Positions 43,636 to 53,794 of a stretch of DNA of 64,000 bases are shown here, piece after piece. The translations under genes were made by a program, and so were the position numbers. This DNA is from Blastomonas fulva (GTDB taxonomy: Bacteria; Pseudomonadota; Alphaproteobacteria; Sphingomonadales; Sphingomonadaceae). Below the pieces are notes generated by a model, which searched no databases, was not told where the DNA came from, and saw only the letters and a program-made list of their open reading frames with translations. Location: NCBI RefSeq assembly GCF_003431825.1, contig NZ_CP020083.1, positions 3,200,501 through 3,264,500 on the forward strand, read 5' to 3'. Numbering within the stretch: the stretch's first letter is position 1; the number at the start of each line of letters is the position of its first letter.

Positions 43636-44142
43636 TCAGTTGCAGGCCCAGTAACCGTCCTGATAGGTGAATGCCGGGCCATCGGTATCGCTGACCTGCA
43701 TGCTGGCGGCGCTGCCCGCAGAATCCTTGCCCGATGCCGAGACCATCAGTATCACGCCCTGCGCTGCGAAGCTGCCCCCGGTTGCCGCCACTGCACCCGA
43801 AGGCGCGACGTCGATCTGCCTGCCCGCGACCGAGATGATGCCCTTGCCGCCGGTCTTGCTCGCCACCATCACGGGAAGCGCGCCCTTTGCGGGGCTGAAC
43901 TTGCACGCAGCGCTGTCCATCCCCGCCGCGCTGATCGCACTCGACAGCAAAGGCTCGAGCTTCGATCCCTCGGCATCGACCGCCTGAAGCCCGGATTGCG
44001 GAGCAGCAGGACCGGTCACCACAGGCGCTGGAACATGCGAGGCTCCGTCTGCTCCATCAAGCGTCACCAGCGTATCGTCGGCAGGCTTTTCGCTGCTGCA
44101 CGCGGCGAGCAGGGCAAGCGGGAACAGGAAGGCGAGGCGCAT
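43636..44142 (-). CDS. Hypothetical lipoprotein
   Basis: A 168-residue protein with a clear lipoprotein signal, MRLAFLFPLALLAACSS, lipobox LAAC with Cys15. The rest is a small beta-rich domain with a Cys pair (Cys80 area in DSAACKF and Cys167 in YWACN) that might form a disulfide. I do not recognise a family. It converges with the MaoC gene (13 bases apart) and lies downstream of mutL on the same strand. Confidence 0.75.
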   Translation of the reverse strand: MRLAFLFPLALLAACSSEKPADDTLVTLDGADGASHVPAPVVTGPAAPQSGLQAVDAEGSKLEPLLSSAISAAGMDSAACKFSPAKGALPVMVASKTGGKGIISVAGRQIDVAPSGAVAATGGSFAAQGVILMVSASGKDSAGSAASMQVSDTDGPAFTYQDGYWACN

Positions 44143-44215
44143 GGGGAGGCTCCGGGTACGAGGATGATGGCGCGCCTATAGCGTGACAGCTAGCGAGACG
44201 AAACCTTCATGGTTT

Positions 44216-44239
44216 TCCCCTACCGATTGCGGGAGGGGA
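44216..44239. terminator. Hairpin downstream of mutL
   Basis: TCCCCT-a-CCG-ATTG-CGG-g-AGGGGA forms nine pairs with a one-by-one mismatch, 13 bases past the mutL stop (minus strand). No T-run follows. Core sequence resembles the other GC-rich palindromes of the window. Confidence 0.45.
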
Positions 44240-44252
44240 GAGAGTGATGCCA

Positions 44253-46052
44253 TCACTTACGCCCGAACAGCCTCTCGATGTCGCCATGCGCCAGCTTCAC
44301 CCAGGTCGGCCGCCCGTGGTTGCACTGGCCGGAATGCGGCGTGATCTCCATCTCGCGCAGCAGCGCGTTCATCTCCGCGACCGACAGCACGCGGCCTGCC
44401 CGCACCGATCCGTGACACGCCATGGTCGAGGCGACCAGGTCGAGCCGTTCCTTGAGCGACAAGGCGGCATCGAACGCGCCCAGCTCGTCGGCGATGTCCT
44501 GCACCAGCGCGTGCACGTCCCCACCGCCCAGCATCGCGGGGGTGGCGCGCACCAGCACTGCTGCCGGGCCGAAACGCTCGACCTCAAGCCCGAAATCGGC
44601 AAGCTCGGCAGCGCGCTCCTCGATCCGGTCGCAGGCCGTCTCGTCGAGTTCGACCACCTCGGGGATCAGCAGCGCCTGCGCCGCAACGTGCCCGCCATCG
44701 GCCGCCTTGCGCATCCGCTCGAGCACCAGCCGTTCGTGCGCCGCGTGCTGATCGACGATCACCAACCCGTCCTCGGCCTCGGCGACGATATAGGTCTTGG
44801 CGATCTGCCCGCGCGCGATGCCCAAAGGATAGCGCTCGGCCATCGGCACCGGTGAATAGGACGGCTCGGCACGACCCATCGGCGCTGCGGCGATATAGGG
44901 CTGGCTGCGCTCTGCGACCCCTGCGGCGGCGAGCCATGCGGGCTCGTGCGAGGGGGCTGTCGCGATGGGCGCGGGGCTGAACATGTCGCGTTCCGGCAGC
45001 GGCGCGGGTGCGGCAGGCTCGCTCTGCCAGCGCGCAAGCGCGCCTTGTGCCGGACGCTGCACCGCACGGAACCCGCCCTGATCGAGCGCGCGCCTCAATC
45101 CTGAAACGATCATCCCGCGCACCATCGCGGAATCGCGAAAGCGCACCTCGGTCTTGGCGGGGTGCACGTTGACGTCGACATCCTGCGGGGCAACGTCGAG
45201 GAACAGCGCCACCACCGGGTGCCGGTCGCGCGCCAGCATCTCGGCATAGGCCGCGCGAACCGCGCCCACCAGCAACCGGTCGCGCACAGGCCGGGCATTG
45301 ACGAACAGGAACTGGTGATCGGCAACACCCCGGTTATAGGTCGGAAGCCCGGCCACTCCGGTGAGCCTCAGCCCTTCGCGCTCGAAATCGAGCAGCACCG
45401 CGTTATCGGCCAGGCCGCGCGCAGTGAGCGCCGCGATCCGCGTCAGCCTCGCTTCGCCCGCCTGCACCGAGAACACCCGCCGTCCATCCGACTCGAGGCT
45501 GAACGCGATGTCGGGCCTGGCCATCGCCAGCCGTTTGACGACATCGCTGCACGCGGCATATTCACTGCGCGCCGAACGTAAAAACTTGCGACGCGCCGGC
45601 ACCCTGGCAAACAGACTGTCCATCCGGATCCGGGTGCCCGGCGGCAGCGATGCGGGGCCATCCTCGACGACATCGCCGTGATCGACCACGCGCCGCCAGC
45701 CATCGCCATCGGCGGTCCGGCTGGCGATTGACAGCCGCGCGACACTGGCGATGCTGGGCAGCGCCTCGCCGCGGAAACCCAGCGTTGCCACCAGTTCTAT
45801 CGCATCGTCGGGCAGTTTTGAGGTCGCATGCCGCTCGAGCGCCAGGGCAATATCGTCAGGCGACATTCCGCAGCCATTGTCGATGACCTCGATAGAACCG
45901 AGCCCGCCGTCCTCCAGCGCGATCGCGATCCGGTCCGCGCCTGCGTCGATCGCGTTTTCAACCAGCTCCTTCAACGCACTGGCTGGTCTTTCCACCACTT
46001 CGCCTGCTGCGATCCGGTTTATCAGCGCGTTTGGAAGCCTTCGTATTGACAT
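44253..46052 (-). CDS. mutL: DNA mismatch repair protein MutL (endonuclease type)
   Basis: A 599-residue mismatch repair factor. N-terminal GHKL ATPase with RIAAGEVVERPASALKELVE, ENAIDAGA and GFRGEALPSI; C-terminal dimer domain with the nicking-endonuclease motif DQHA-x2-E-x4-E (read in DQHAAHERLVLE) and the metal-site blocks ACHGSVRAG and CNHGRPTW. It therefore nicks DNA itself, as in bacteria without MutH. ATG at 46052 opens MSIRRLPNALINRIAAGEVV; a longer extension is not coding. Divergent from mreB across 163 bases. Confidence 0.96.
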   Translation of the reverse strand: MSIRRLPNALINRIAAGEVVERPASALKELVENAIDAGADRIAIALEDGGLGSIEVIDNGCGMSPDDIALALERHATSKLPDDAIELVATLGFRGEALPSIASVARLSIASRTADGDGWRRVVDHGDVVEDGPASLPPGTRIRMDSLFARVPARRKFLRSARSEYAACSDVVKRLAMARPDIAFSLESDGRRVFSVQAGEARLTRIAALTARGLADNAVLLDFEREGLRLTGVAGLPTYNRGVADHQFLFVNARPVRDRLLVGAVRAAYAEMLARDRHPVVALFLDVAPQDVDVNVHPAKTEVRFRDSAMVRGMIVSGLRRALDQGGFRAVQRPAQGALARWQSEPAAPAPLPERDMFSPAPIATAPSHEPAWLAAAGVAERSQPYIAAAPMGRAEPSYSPVPMAERYPLGIARGQIAKTYIVAEAEDGLVIVDQHAAHERLVLERMRKAADGGHVAAQALLIPEVVELDETACDRIEERAAELADFGLEVERFGPAAVLVRATPAMLGGGDVHALVQDIADELGAFDAALSLKERLDLVASTMACHGSVRAGRVLSVAEMNALLREMEITPHSGQCNHGRPTWVKLAHGDIERLFGRK

Positions 46053-46140
46053 GGTCCCGGTCCTAGCCCAAGCGCGGCTTGGACGCGACTCCCGAGTTTC
46101 CCGCATATCCACGCTTGGTCTGGCCGGGCTCTCGGGTTAG

Positions 46141-47259
<1,119 letters not shown>

Positions 47260-47271
47260 GGACATCACAGC

Positions 47272-48300
47272 ATGGCGCCGCCCCGCAAACGGCGCCCCGG
47301 GTTCTCCCGCAAGGCGCAGCTGCAAATCTTCACCGGCTATCTGCTGGCTTTCACCGGTGCGTTTGCCGGGTTGCTGCTGCTCGCTTTGTCCTATTTCGAT
47401 CCCGCAGCGTTTTCAGCCGTGCGCAGCATGGCCGCGGAAGTGACCGCGCCCCCCGCGCGGCTGCTCACGGGGGTGCGCGTGAGCACGCAGACCGGCTGGC
47501 GCGAGGTTGCGGCCTATTTCGAAGCGGGTTCGAAAAACGCCAGATTGCAGCGCGAGGTCGAGCGCAACCGCGTCCGCCTGATCGAGGCGCGCGCGCTCAA
47601 ACAGGAAAACCGGGAACTGCGCCGTCTGCTGGGACTGATCAAGCAGGAAGGCCGCCCGGTCGCCACCGCGCGCCTGATCAACTCCAGCGCATCGAGCAGC
47701 CGCCGGTTCGCCACGCTCGACGTCGGCTCGCGCCAGGGCGTGCAGCGCAGCCAGCCGGTGCGCGGACAGCGCGGCCTGATCGGACGGGTGCTCGAAACCG
47801 GACCCAACACCTCGCGGGTGCTGCTGCTCAGCGATCCGGAGAACGTGGTTCCCGTGCGCCGCGCGCGTGACGGTGTCGTCGCCTTTTCGCAAGGCCGCGG
47901 CGACGGCCGGGTGGATATCAAGCTCATCGACATCGGCATCAACCCGTTCAAGGTCGGCGATGTAATGGTGACATCAGGCAATGGCGGCATCTATCCGCCA
48001 AATGTCCCGGTCGCGATCATTGAGAAGCTGACCAGCGATGGCGCCATCGGCAAGCTGCTCGCCAATCCGGCGGGGACCGATTTCGTCATCGTTCAGGAGA
48101 TGTACGAGCCCGAGCTGGTCAATCCTGAAACCGGCAGCCTGCCACCTGTATCGGCCGCGCCCGCGAGCACCGCGCCCGCCCGACGTCCGCAGCAAGGCCA
48201 GCAGCAGGGCCGGCCGGCCTCGACCCCTGCCCCCGCCAATCCGCAAGCGTCGCCCGAACAGGCACCTGCGGCCGCGGCGACCGGCACGCCGCAGCCATGA
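47272..48300 (+). CDS. mreC: Rod shape-determining protein MreC
   Basis: A 342-residue bitopic membrane protein: basic cytoplasmic start, one membrane segment (about 25-45), a coiled coil (about 75-112, KNARLQREVERNRVRLIEAR and RELRRLLG) and two periplasmic beta-barrels that bind PBP2. The last 60 residues are a Pro/Ala/Gln tail, longer than in E. coli and not conserved. It follows mreB by 12 bases and overlaps mreD by four (ATGA). Confidence 0.96.
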   Translation: MAPPRKRRPGFSRKAQLQIFTGYLLAFTGAFAGLLLLALSYFDPAAFSAVRSMAAEVTAPPARLLTGVRVSTQTGWREVAAYFEAGSKNARLQREVERNRVRLIEARALKQENRELRRLLGLIKQEGRPVATARLINSSASSSRRFATLDVGSRQGVQRSQPVRGQRGLIGRVLETGPNTSRVLLLSDPENVVPVRRARDGVVAFSQGRGDGRVDIKLIDIGINPFKVGDVMVTSGNGGIYPPNVPVAIIEKLTSDGAIGKLLANPAGTDFVIVQEMYEPELVNPETGSLPPVSAAPASTAPARRPQQGQQQGRPASTPAPANPQASPEQAPAAAATGTPQP

Positions 48301-48812
48301 AGGCTCCGTATCGCGCCCGGCTGAACCGCGAGGCATCTCCGTTGCGCAAGGCCGCCGTGCCGATCGCCTCGGTGCTGATCGGATCGATGACCCCGCTGCT
48401 GCCGCTCGTCGCCTCCGCGCCCGTTCTGCCGCCGTTCGGCCTGATGGTGCTGATATCGTGGCAGATCCTGCGTCCGGGGCTGTGGCCGGTCTGGGCAGGG
48501 ATGCCCTTTGGCGTGTTCGACGACATCATCGGCGGGCAGCCGGTGGGCAGTGCGGTGCTTTTGTGGTCGATCATCCTTATCGGGATCGACCTGATCGACC
48601 AGCGCTATATCTGGCGCAATTACTGGCAGGACTGGTTCATCGCTGCGGTCTCGATTATACTCGTGCTGGCAGGAGGCCTTGCCATCAACAATCTTCTCGT
48701 CAGCGATGTCCGCCTTTCGGTGCTGTTTCCCCAGATGATCCTGGCCATCTTCACGTTTCCGTTGGTGCTGCGTCTGGTGGCGCGGCTCGACCATGTCCGC
48801 CTGAAGCGGTGA
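48297..48812 (+). CDS. mreD: Rod shape-determining protein MreD
   Basis: A 171-residue membrane protein with about five segments, the MreD family size. Conserved LPPFGLMVLISWQILRPGL, GVFDDIIGGQPVG and LVARLDHVRL mark it as the alphaproteobacterial form. It works with MreC in the elongasome. Starts inside the mreC stop and ends 13 bases before mrdA. Confidence 0.93.
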   Translation: MKAPYRARLNREASPLRKAAVPIASVLIGSMTPLLPLVASAPVLPPFGLMVLISWQILRPGLWPVWAGMPFGVFDDIIGGQPVGSAVLLWSIILIGIDLIDQRYIWRNYWQDWFIAAVSIILVLAGGLAINNLLVSDVRLSVLFPQMILAIFTFPLVLRLVARLDHVRLKR

Positions 48813-48825
48813 AGGCTGCGCAGCC

Positions 48826-50745
48826 ATGAAGCGGCCGGGCAAGTTGATCACCCGAAATTCGCTGAACATGACGTTCAACCGCCGCACGGCGCTGATCGGT
48901 GGTGCCCAGGGGCTGGTCGGCGCGATCCTCGCCGCGCGGATGGGCTATATCTCGGTGGTCGAGAACGAGCGCTATAAGATGCTGTCGGAGAGCAACCGAG
49001 TCAACCTGACGCTGATTCCGCCCCGGCGCGGCTGGATCATCGACCGCCACGGCAAGCCGCTCGCCAACAACAAGGCCGATTTCCGCGTCGACCTGATCCC
49101 GCAGCGGGTGCGCGATGTCGAGGCCACGATCGGCCAGCTGCGCGACATCCTCAACATGCCGCCCGACAAGGTCGAGGATCTGCGTGCAGCGATGAAGGAT
49201 GCCCGCGGCCTGCAGCCGGTTCCGGTGGCATCGGGGCTGACCTATGAGGATTTCGCAGCGCTTTCGGTCCGGCTGCCCGATCTGCCCGGCGTTGCGCCGC
49301 AGCGCGGCTTTTCGCGGCAATACCCCACCGGGGCGGCGGTCGGCCACCTGCTGGGCTATGTCGGCATCGTCAATGCCGAGGAGTATGAGAAAAACAAGAA
49401 CCCGCTGCTGATCACGCCGGGGTTCAAGATCGGCAAGGACGGGCTTGAACAGTTCTTCGAACCGCAGCTCCAGGGCAAGCCCGGCGCCCGCAAGGTCGAG
49501 GTCACCGCGCGCGGCAAGATCGTGCGCGAACTGGGCGTGCAGGAAGATGTGCCCGGAAAGCCGCTCCAGCTGACCATCGATGGCGGGCTGCAGGACTATG
49601 TCGCGCGCCGCATGGGGCGGGAATCGGGCGCGGCGGTGGTGATCGACTGCCAGACCGGGGGCATCCTCGCCTTCTCGTCGATGCCGTGCTTCGATCCCAA
49701 CAGTTTCTCGGACGGAATCGGGCGGCTGGAATATGCGATGCTGTCGCAGGATGAGCGTGTGCCGCTGCTCAACAAGGCGACCCGGGGCCTCTATCCGCCG
49801 GGATCGACGCTCAAGCCGATGGCCGCGATCGCGGCACTGCAGAACGGCGTCGATCCGGACGAGACGATCAACTGCCCCGGCGGCTACCGGCTGGGCAACC
49901 GTTTCTACCAGTGCCTCGGCCGCCACGGGCCGGTCAACATGACCCGCGCCATCGAGAAGAGCTGCAACACCTATTTCTATGCCCAGGCGCACAAGCTCGG
50001 CTATGACAAGATCGCCGTAGTGGCGCGCGAACTGGGGCTGGGCGAGGATTTCGATCTGGCCGGCGCCAACCAGCGTTATGGCACCATCCCCGACAGCGAA
50101 TGGAAGCTGCGCAAGTACAAGCAGGCCTGGACCGCATCGGATTCGCTCAACGCGGTGATCGGCCAGGGCTATGTTATCGTCAATCCGCTGCAACTGGCGG
50201 TGATGACCGCGCGGATCGCGTCTGGCCGCAAGCTCTATCCGCACTTTATCCCCAACAACAAGGTCGCCCCCACCCTGCCCTATCCGCCCGAGCATCTCGC
50301 CATCGCGCAGCTCGGCATGGCGCAGGTGGTCAGCCAGGGCACCGCCGCGCGCAGCAAGCTGCCGCTGGATGGCATCGCGATGGCAGGCAAGACCGGCACC
50401 GCGCAGGTGCGCGGTTTTGGCTCGGGCAGCCGCGGTGGTGCCGGCGTGCCCTGGAAGTATCGCGACCATGGCCTGTTCGTGTGCTTTGCTCCGGTCGAGC
50501 AACCGCTTTACGCCGCTGCCGTGGTGATCGAGCACGGGCTGGGTGGATCACGCGCCGCAGCACCGGTGGCGAAGGATTTCATGACCTATATGTTCGATCC
50601 GCAAAAGGCGATGGACAGCCTGCTCGCGCTCGAGGCGGGCTGGGGCGGCAACATCGCCGAGCGGATGGCATCCGAATTCGCCGGCTTCCGCGCCCGCAGC
50701 GAGGGCCGTGCGCCCGAGACCGCTGCTGAAGAATCTGCCGACTGA
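48826..50745 (+). CDS. mrdA: Penicillin-binding protein 2 (elongation transpeptidase)
   Basis: A 639-residue class B PBP: one N-terminal membrane anchor, pedestal domain (about 60-240) beginning LTLIPPRRGWIIDRHG, and the transpeptidase domain with active-site PPGSTLKPM (SxxK), SCN (SxN) and KTGTAQV (KTG). It cross-links side-wall peptidoglycan with RodA. The order mreD-mrdA-rodA is standard. A C-terminal acidic tail (about 615-639) is not part of the fold. Confidence 0.97.
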   Translation: MKRPGKLITRNSLNMTFNRRTALIGGAQGLVGAILAARMGYISVVENERYKMLSESNRVNLTLIPPRRGWIIDRHGKPLANNKADFRVDLIPQRVRDVEATIGQLRDILNMPPDKVEDLRAAMKDARGLQPVPVASGLTYEDFAALSVRLPDLPGVAPQRGFSRQYPTGAAVGHLLGYVGIVNAEEYEKNKNPLLITPGFKIGKDGLEQFFEPQLQGKPGARKVEVTARGKIVRELGVQEDVPGKPLQLTIDGGLQDYVARRMGRESGAAVVIDCQTGGILAFSSMPCFDPNSFSDGIGRLEYAMLSQDERVPLLNKATRGLYPPGSTLKPMAAIAALQNGVDPDETINCPGGYRLGNRFYQCLGRHGPVNMTRAIEKSCNTYFYAQAHKLGYDKIAVVARELGLGEDFDLAGANQRYGTIPDSEWKLRKYKQAWTASDSLNAVIGQGYVIVNPLQLAVMTARIASGRKLYPHFIPNNKVAPTLPYPPEHLAIAQLGMAQVVSQGTAARSKLPLDGIAMAGKTGTAQVRGFGSGSRGGAGVPWKYRDHGLFVCFAPVEQPLYAAAVVIEHGLGGSRAAAPVAKDFMTYMFDPQKAMDSLLALEAGWGGNIAERMASEFAGFRARSEGRAPETAAEESAD

Positions 50746-50746
50746 C

Positions 50747-51871
50747 ATGCTGAGCTTTGTCCCCCGCCAGGTGGCCGAGATGCCATGGCAGATCATCTGC
50801 ATCACCATCGCCATCGCGAGCTTCGGCGTGATCGTGCTGTATTCCGCCGCGGGTGGCAGCGTGAGCCCCTGGGCGGGCACGCATGCGTTGCGGTTTACTG
50901 TGTTCCTGACAATGGCGCTGGTCATCCGGATGTTCAGCGAGAACTTCATCAAGCTGTGGACCTATCCCGGCTATATCGTCTTTGCCGTGCTGTTGCTGAT
51001 GGTGGAGCTGGTCGGAGCGGTCAAGGGCGGCAGCCAGCGCTGGATCGATCTGGGCTTTATCCGCCTGCAGCCATCGGAATTCATGAAGCCGCTGGTGGTG
51101 CTGGCGATCGCTCGATTCTATGAACTGCTCCCCATCGGTCAGGCGCGCAGCTGGGGCGCAATCTGGCCGCCGCTGCTGCTCATCGGGGTTCCCTGGTTTC
51201 TGGTGATGACCCAGCCGGACCTGGGCACGTCGATCGCGGTCATGATCGGCGGTGTGACGGTGATGTTCCTCGCTGGCGTCCCGCTCAGGCTGTTCATCGG
51301 AGCGGGCGTTGCAGGCGCTGCCTTCGTCCCCTTCGCCTTCTTCTTCCTGCTCAAGGAATATCAGCAGAACCGCGTGCTGACCTTCCTCGATCCGGAAAGC
51401 GACCCGCTGGGCACCGGCTATCACATCAGCCAGTCGAAGATCGCGATCGGCTCGGGTGGCATCGGCGGCAAGGGGTATCTGCAAGGCTCGCAAAGCCATC
51501 TCGATTACCTGCCCGAGGGCCACACCGATTTCGTGTTTGCCACAATGGCCGAGGAATGGGGGCTGATCGGCGGGCTGGTGGTGATCGGGCTGTTCGCGCT
51601 GCTGCTGCGCTGGGCGACATCCGTCTCGCTCAACGCCCCCAGCCGCTTCGGAAAGCTGGCGGGCGGCGGGCTGACGATGACGATCTTCTTCTACATCGCG
51701 ATCAATCTGCTCATGGTGATGGGGCTTGCCCCCGTCGTCGGAATTCCCCTGCCCTTTCTGAGCTATGGCGGATCGTCGATGATGACGATCATGATCTGCA
51801 TCGGCCTGCTCATGGGCATCGAACGCAGCACCCGCCAGGGCAGCGGCAGCGGCGGACGCGTCGTCGGCTGA
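50747..51871 (+). CDS. rodA: Rod shape peptidoglycan glycosyltransferase RodA
   Basis: A 374-residue SEDS polymerase that builds glycan strands for elongation. Ten membrane segments; conserved SQRWIDLGFIRLQPSEFMK, TQPDLGTSIAVM, the extracellular loop ending QGSQSHLDYLPEGHTDFVFA (with the essential Asp nearby) and PLPFLSYGGSSMM. ATG at 50747, one base after the mrdA stop, opens MLSFVPRQVAEMPW; a GTG at 50708 inside mrdA is possible. Last gene of the operon. Confidence 0.96.
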   Translation: MLSFVPRQVAEMPWQIICITIAIASFGVIVLYSAAGGSVSPWAGTHALRFTVFLTMALVIRMFSENFIKLWTYPGYIVFAVLLLMVELVGAVKGGSQRWIDLGFIRLQPSEFMKPLVVLAIARFYELLPIGQARSWGAIWPPLLLIGVPWFLVMTQPDLGTSIAVMIGGVTVMFLAGVPLRLFIGAGVAGAAFVPFAFFFLLKEYQQNRVLTFLDPESDPLGTGYHISQSKIAIGSGGIGGKGYLQGSQSHLDYLPEGHTDFVFATMAEEWGLIGGLVVIGLFALLLRWATSVSLNAPSRFGKLAGGGLTMTIFFYIAINLLMVMGLAPVVGIPLPFLSYGGSSMMTIMICIGLLMGIERSTRQGSGSGGRVVG

Positions 51872-51958
51872 CCAAGACATTGCGAACACCCGGGACCGAC
51901 CGGGCAACAAAATTGCGGCTCAGGCCACAAAAGCCCTTTTCATCCCCGCGCAATCTTT

Positions 51959-51964
51959 TATAGG
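51959..51964 (+). promoter_or_regulatory. Probable -10 element of tRNA-Lys
   Basis: TATAGG, 50 bases before the tRNA, the same -10 as tRNA-Asn and rplY. The -35 region is less clear (CTTTTC at 51936-51941 at 17-base spacing). Confidence 0.45.
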
Positions 51965-52013
51965 CAGCGCTCTTCCGGCGCGACGGTCGATTCGACACCG
52001 CCCGCCACGGGAT

Positions 52014-52089
<76 letters not shown>

Positions 52090-52245
52090 TTTTTTCAGAT
52101 ACTTACGCGGCATCGGGTTGGCAAAGCGTGCCACCCGTGCCTCATGGCCATACTGCAGCGGCGCAAAGTGGCGTGTGCTGTACCCGCCCCGTCACCCTTC
52201 AGCATAAGCGTTGCGCCGGGCGGTTGCTTTGGCCACTATGTCGTG

Positions 52246-53079
52246 ATGCGTTCAGCCCGGATATTGAAGCGTGCCCTTGCCAAAGTGTTTCCAATTGCAG
52301 GGGTGCGGATGCTTGAAGCCGAGCTTGAGGAATCGCGCAGGCAGAACCGGGAATATGCGGACCGGCTGGCCGCGCTTGACGAGCAGATCGTGTCGGCGCC
52401 GGACTGGATCTCGGCTCTTGGCCGCAATGCCCATTTCCTGAGCGAAACCAAATTCGCCGCAGCCTGGGACGTATCGGCAAAGGCGAACGAGGCGGGTTGG
52501 CCCGACGGTGTTCCGGATATCCGCTGGCGAGCGCATGTCGCCTTGTGGGCGGCAAGGAACGGCGCTTCGCTCGAGGGCGATTTCGTCGAGTGCGGGGTGC
52601 ACACCGGCTTGCTGTCGCTGGTCATTTGTCATGCGATGGATTTCGCCGATCAGCCGCGACGTTTTTTTCTGTTCGACACCTTCGACGGCATTCCGCTGGA
52701 CCGGCTGTCGCCGAGCGAACACGCGCGCGCGGAACACTTGAATGCCACATTGTATCGCGATGTCCACGATGTAGCGCAGCAGAACTTTTTCCCTTTTCCC
52801 AATGCCATTCTGGTCCGCGGCGTGTTGCCCGAAAGTCTGGAACAGGCCGAACTGGGAGCGATCGCCTATCTCTCAGTCGACTTGAACATGGCACCATCCG
52901 AACGCGCGGTAATCGAGGCGTTGTGGGACCGCATCGTGCCTGGCGCAGCCATCCTTATCGACGACTATGACTGGAAAGGTCACGAAGCGCAGCGGGATGT
53001 CTGGAACCGATTTGCGGCCGAGCGGCACCAGAATATCGCAACGCTACCCACCGGACAGGGCTTGATGATCAAGAGATAG
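52246..53079 (+). CDS. TylF/MycF-like class I SAM-dependent methyltransferase
   Basis: A 277-residue protein resembling macrocin O-methyltransferase (TylF) family enzymes: GDFVECGVHTGLLSLVI forms the SAM-binding loop, FLFDTFDGIP the next strand, and YLSVDLNMAPSERAVIEALW plus ILIDDYDW the metal-binding and catalytic end. A coiled-coil helix (about 22-48) precedes the fold. In TylF the Asp-Asp pair binds magnesium; here DDYDW is kept. Substrate unknown; often sugars. It stands alone directly behind tRNA-Lys, with codon use that looks less GC-biased than its neighbours, so it could be an acquired gene. ATG at 52246 or the GTG before it. Confidence 0.82.
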   Translation: MRSARILKRALAKVFPIAGVRMLEAELEESRRQNREYADRLAALDEQIVSAPDWISALGRNAHFLSETKFAAAWDVSAKANEAGWPDGVPDIRWRAHVALWAARNGASLEGDFVECGVHTGLLSLVICHAMDFADQPRRFFLFDTFDGIPLDRLSPSEHARAEHLNATLYRDVHDVAQQNFFPFPNAILVRGVLPESLEQAELGAIAYLSVDLNMAPSERAVIEALWDRIVPGAAILIDDYDWKGHEAQRDVWNRFAAERHQNIATLPTGQGLMIKR

Positions 53080-53254
53080 CGCCCGGATCTGCCGCCGAAG
53101 CGCGCGGAATCTCAGACCTCGACGACAGGTTCACACTGCCCGTGTGGTCGATCCGGTCGATGCCGCACCGCCTGAACCAGTGGCCCTGCTCGTCCGCATT
53201 GGTGGCAACGGGATGCGACGCAATCCATCGGAGCGACGCCATTTGCTGCATGCG

Positions 53255-53794
53255 CTATTTCAGCTGCCGCTTCTCGAGCTTGCGGGCCAGGGTCCGGCGG
53301 TGCATCCCCAGCCTGCGCGCGGTCTCCGAAACGTTGAAATCGGTATCGACCAGTGTCTGGTGGATATGCTCCCATTCGACGGTCTTGATCGACGACTGAC
53401 GCGCCTCGACCGACGCGCCGGCATCGCCCTCGGTGCGCGCAAAGGCTGCCTCGATATCGTCGGTGTTGGACGGCTTGGCGAGATAGTGATCGGCGCCAAG
53501 CTTGATCGCCTCGACCGCTGTGGCGATGCTGGCAAAGCCGGTCAGCACCACGATCCTGGCGCTGGGCGCTGCTGCGCGCACCGCCTGCACGCACGCCAGC
53601 CCGGAGACGCTGCCCGAAAGCTTGAGGTCGAGCACGGCATGGGTGGGAGCCAGGCCGCCCGCCAGCAGATCCTGCAGGCCATCGAAGCTCGATGCGGACT
53701 CGACCAGATAGCCGCGGCGCTCGAACGAACGGCGCAGGGTGCGGGCGAAGGTCTCGTCATCCTCGACGATCAGCAGATGGCGGTCGGCGCTCAT
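53255..53794 (-). CDS. prrA: Redox response regulator, RegA/PrrA/ActR family
   Basis: A 179-residue regulator: receiver domain with Glu11-Asp12-Asp13, phospho-acceptor Asp56 (AVLDLKL), Thr and LAKPS lysine, then a short linker and a Fis-type helix-turn-helix, NVSETARRLGMHRRTLARKL, nearly invariant in the RegA/PrrA/ActR group. It should switch respiration, and in some species photosynthesis or nitrogen genes, in response to oxygen or quinone state. Its start overlaps the stop of the sensor gene by four bases. Last gene of cyoABCD-surf1-prrBA. Confidence 0.93.
   Translation of the reverse strand: MSADRHLLIVEDDETFARTLRRSFERRGYLVESASSFDGLQDLLAGGLAPTHAVLDLKLSGSVSGLACVQAVRAAAPSARIVVLTGFASIATAVEAIKLGADHYLAKPSNTDDIEAAFARTEGDAGASVEARQSSIKTVEWEHIHQTLVDTDFNVSETARRLGMHRRTLARKLEKRQLK

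Noticed and set aside
48751..50535. Long open frame antisense to mrdA
   Set aside because: Opposite an unmistakable PBP2; composition is typical of a GC-bias shadow.
53080..53254. Small reading frames between the methyltransferase and prrA
   Set aside because: All are short, overlap the ends of real genes in other frames and show no start signals; likely just 3' spacer of two convergent units.
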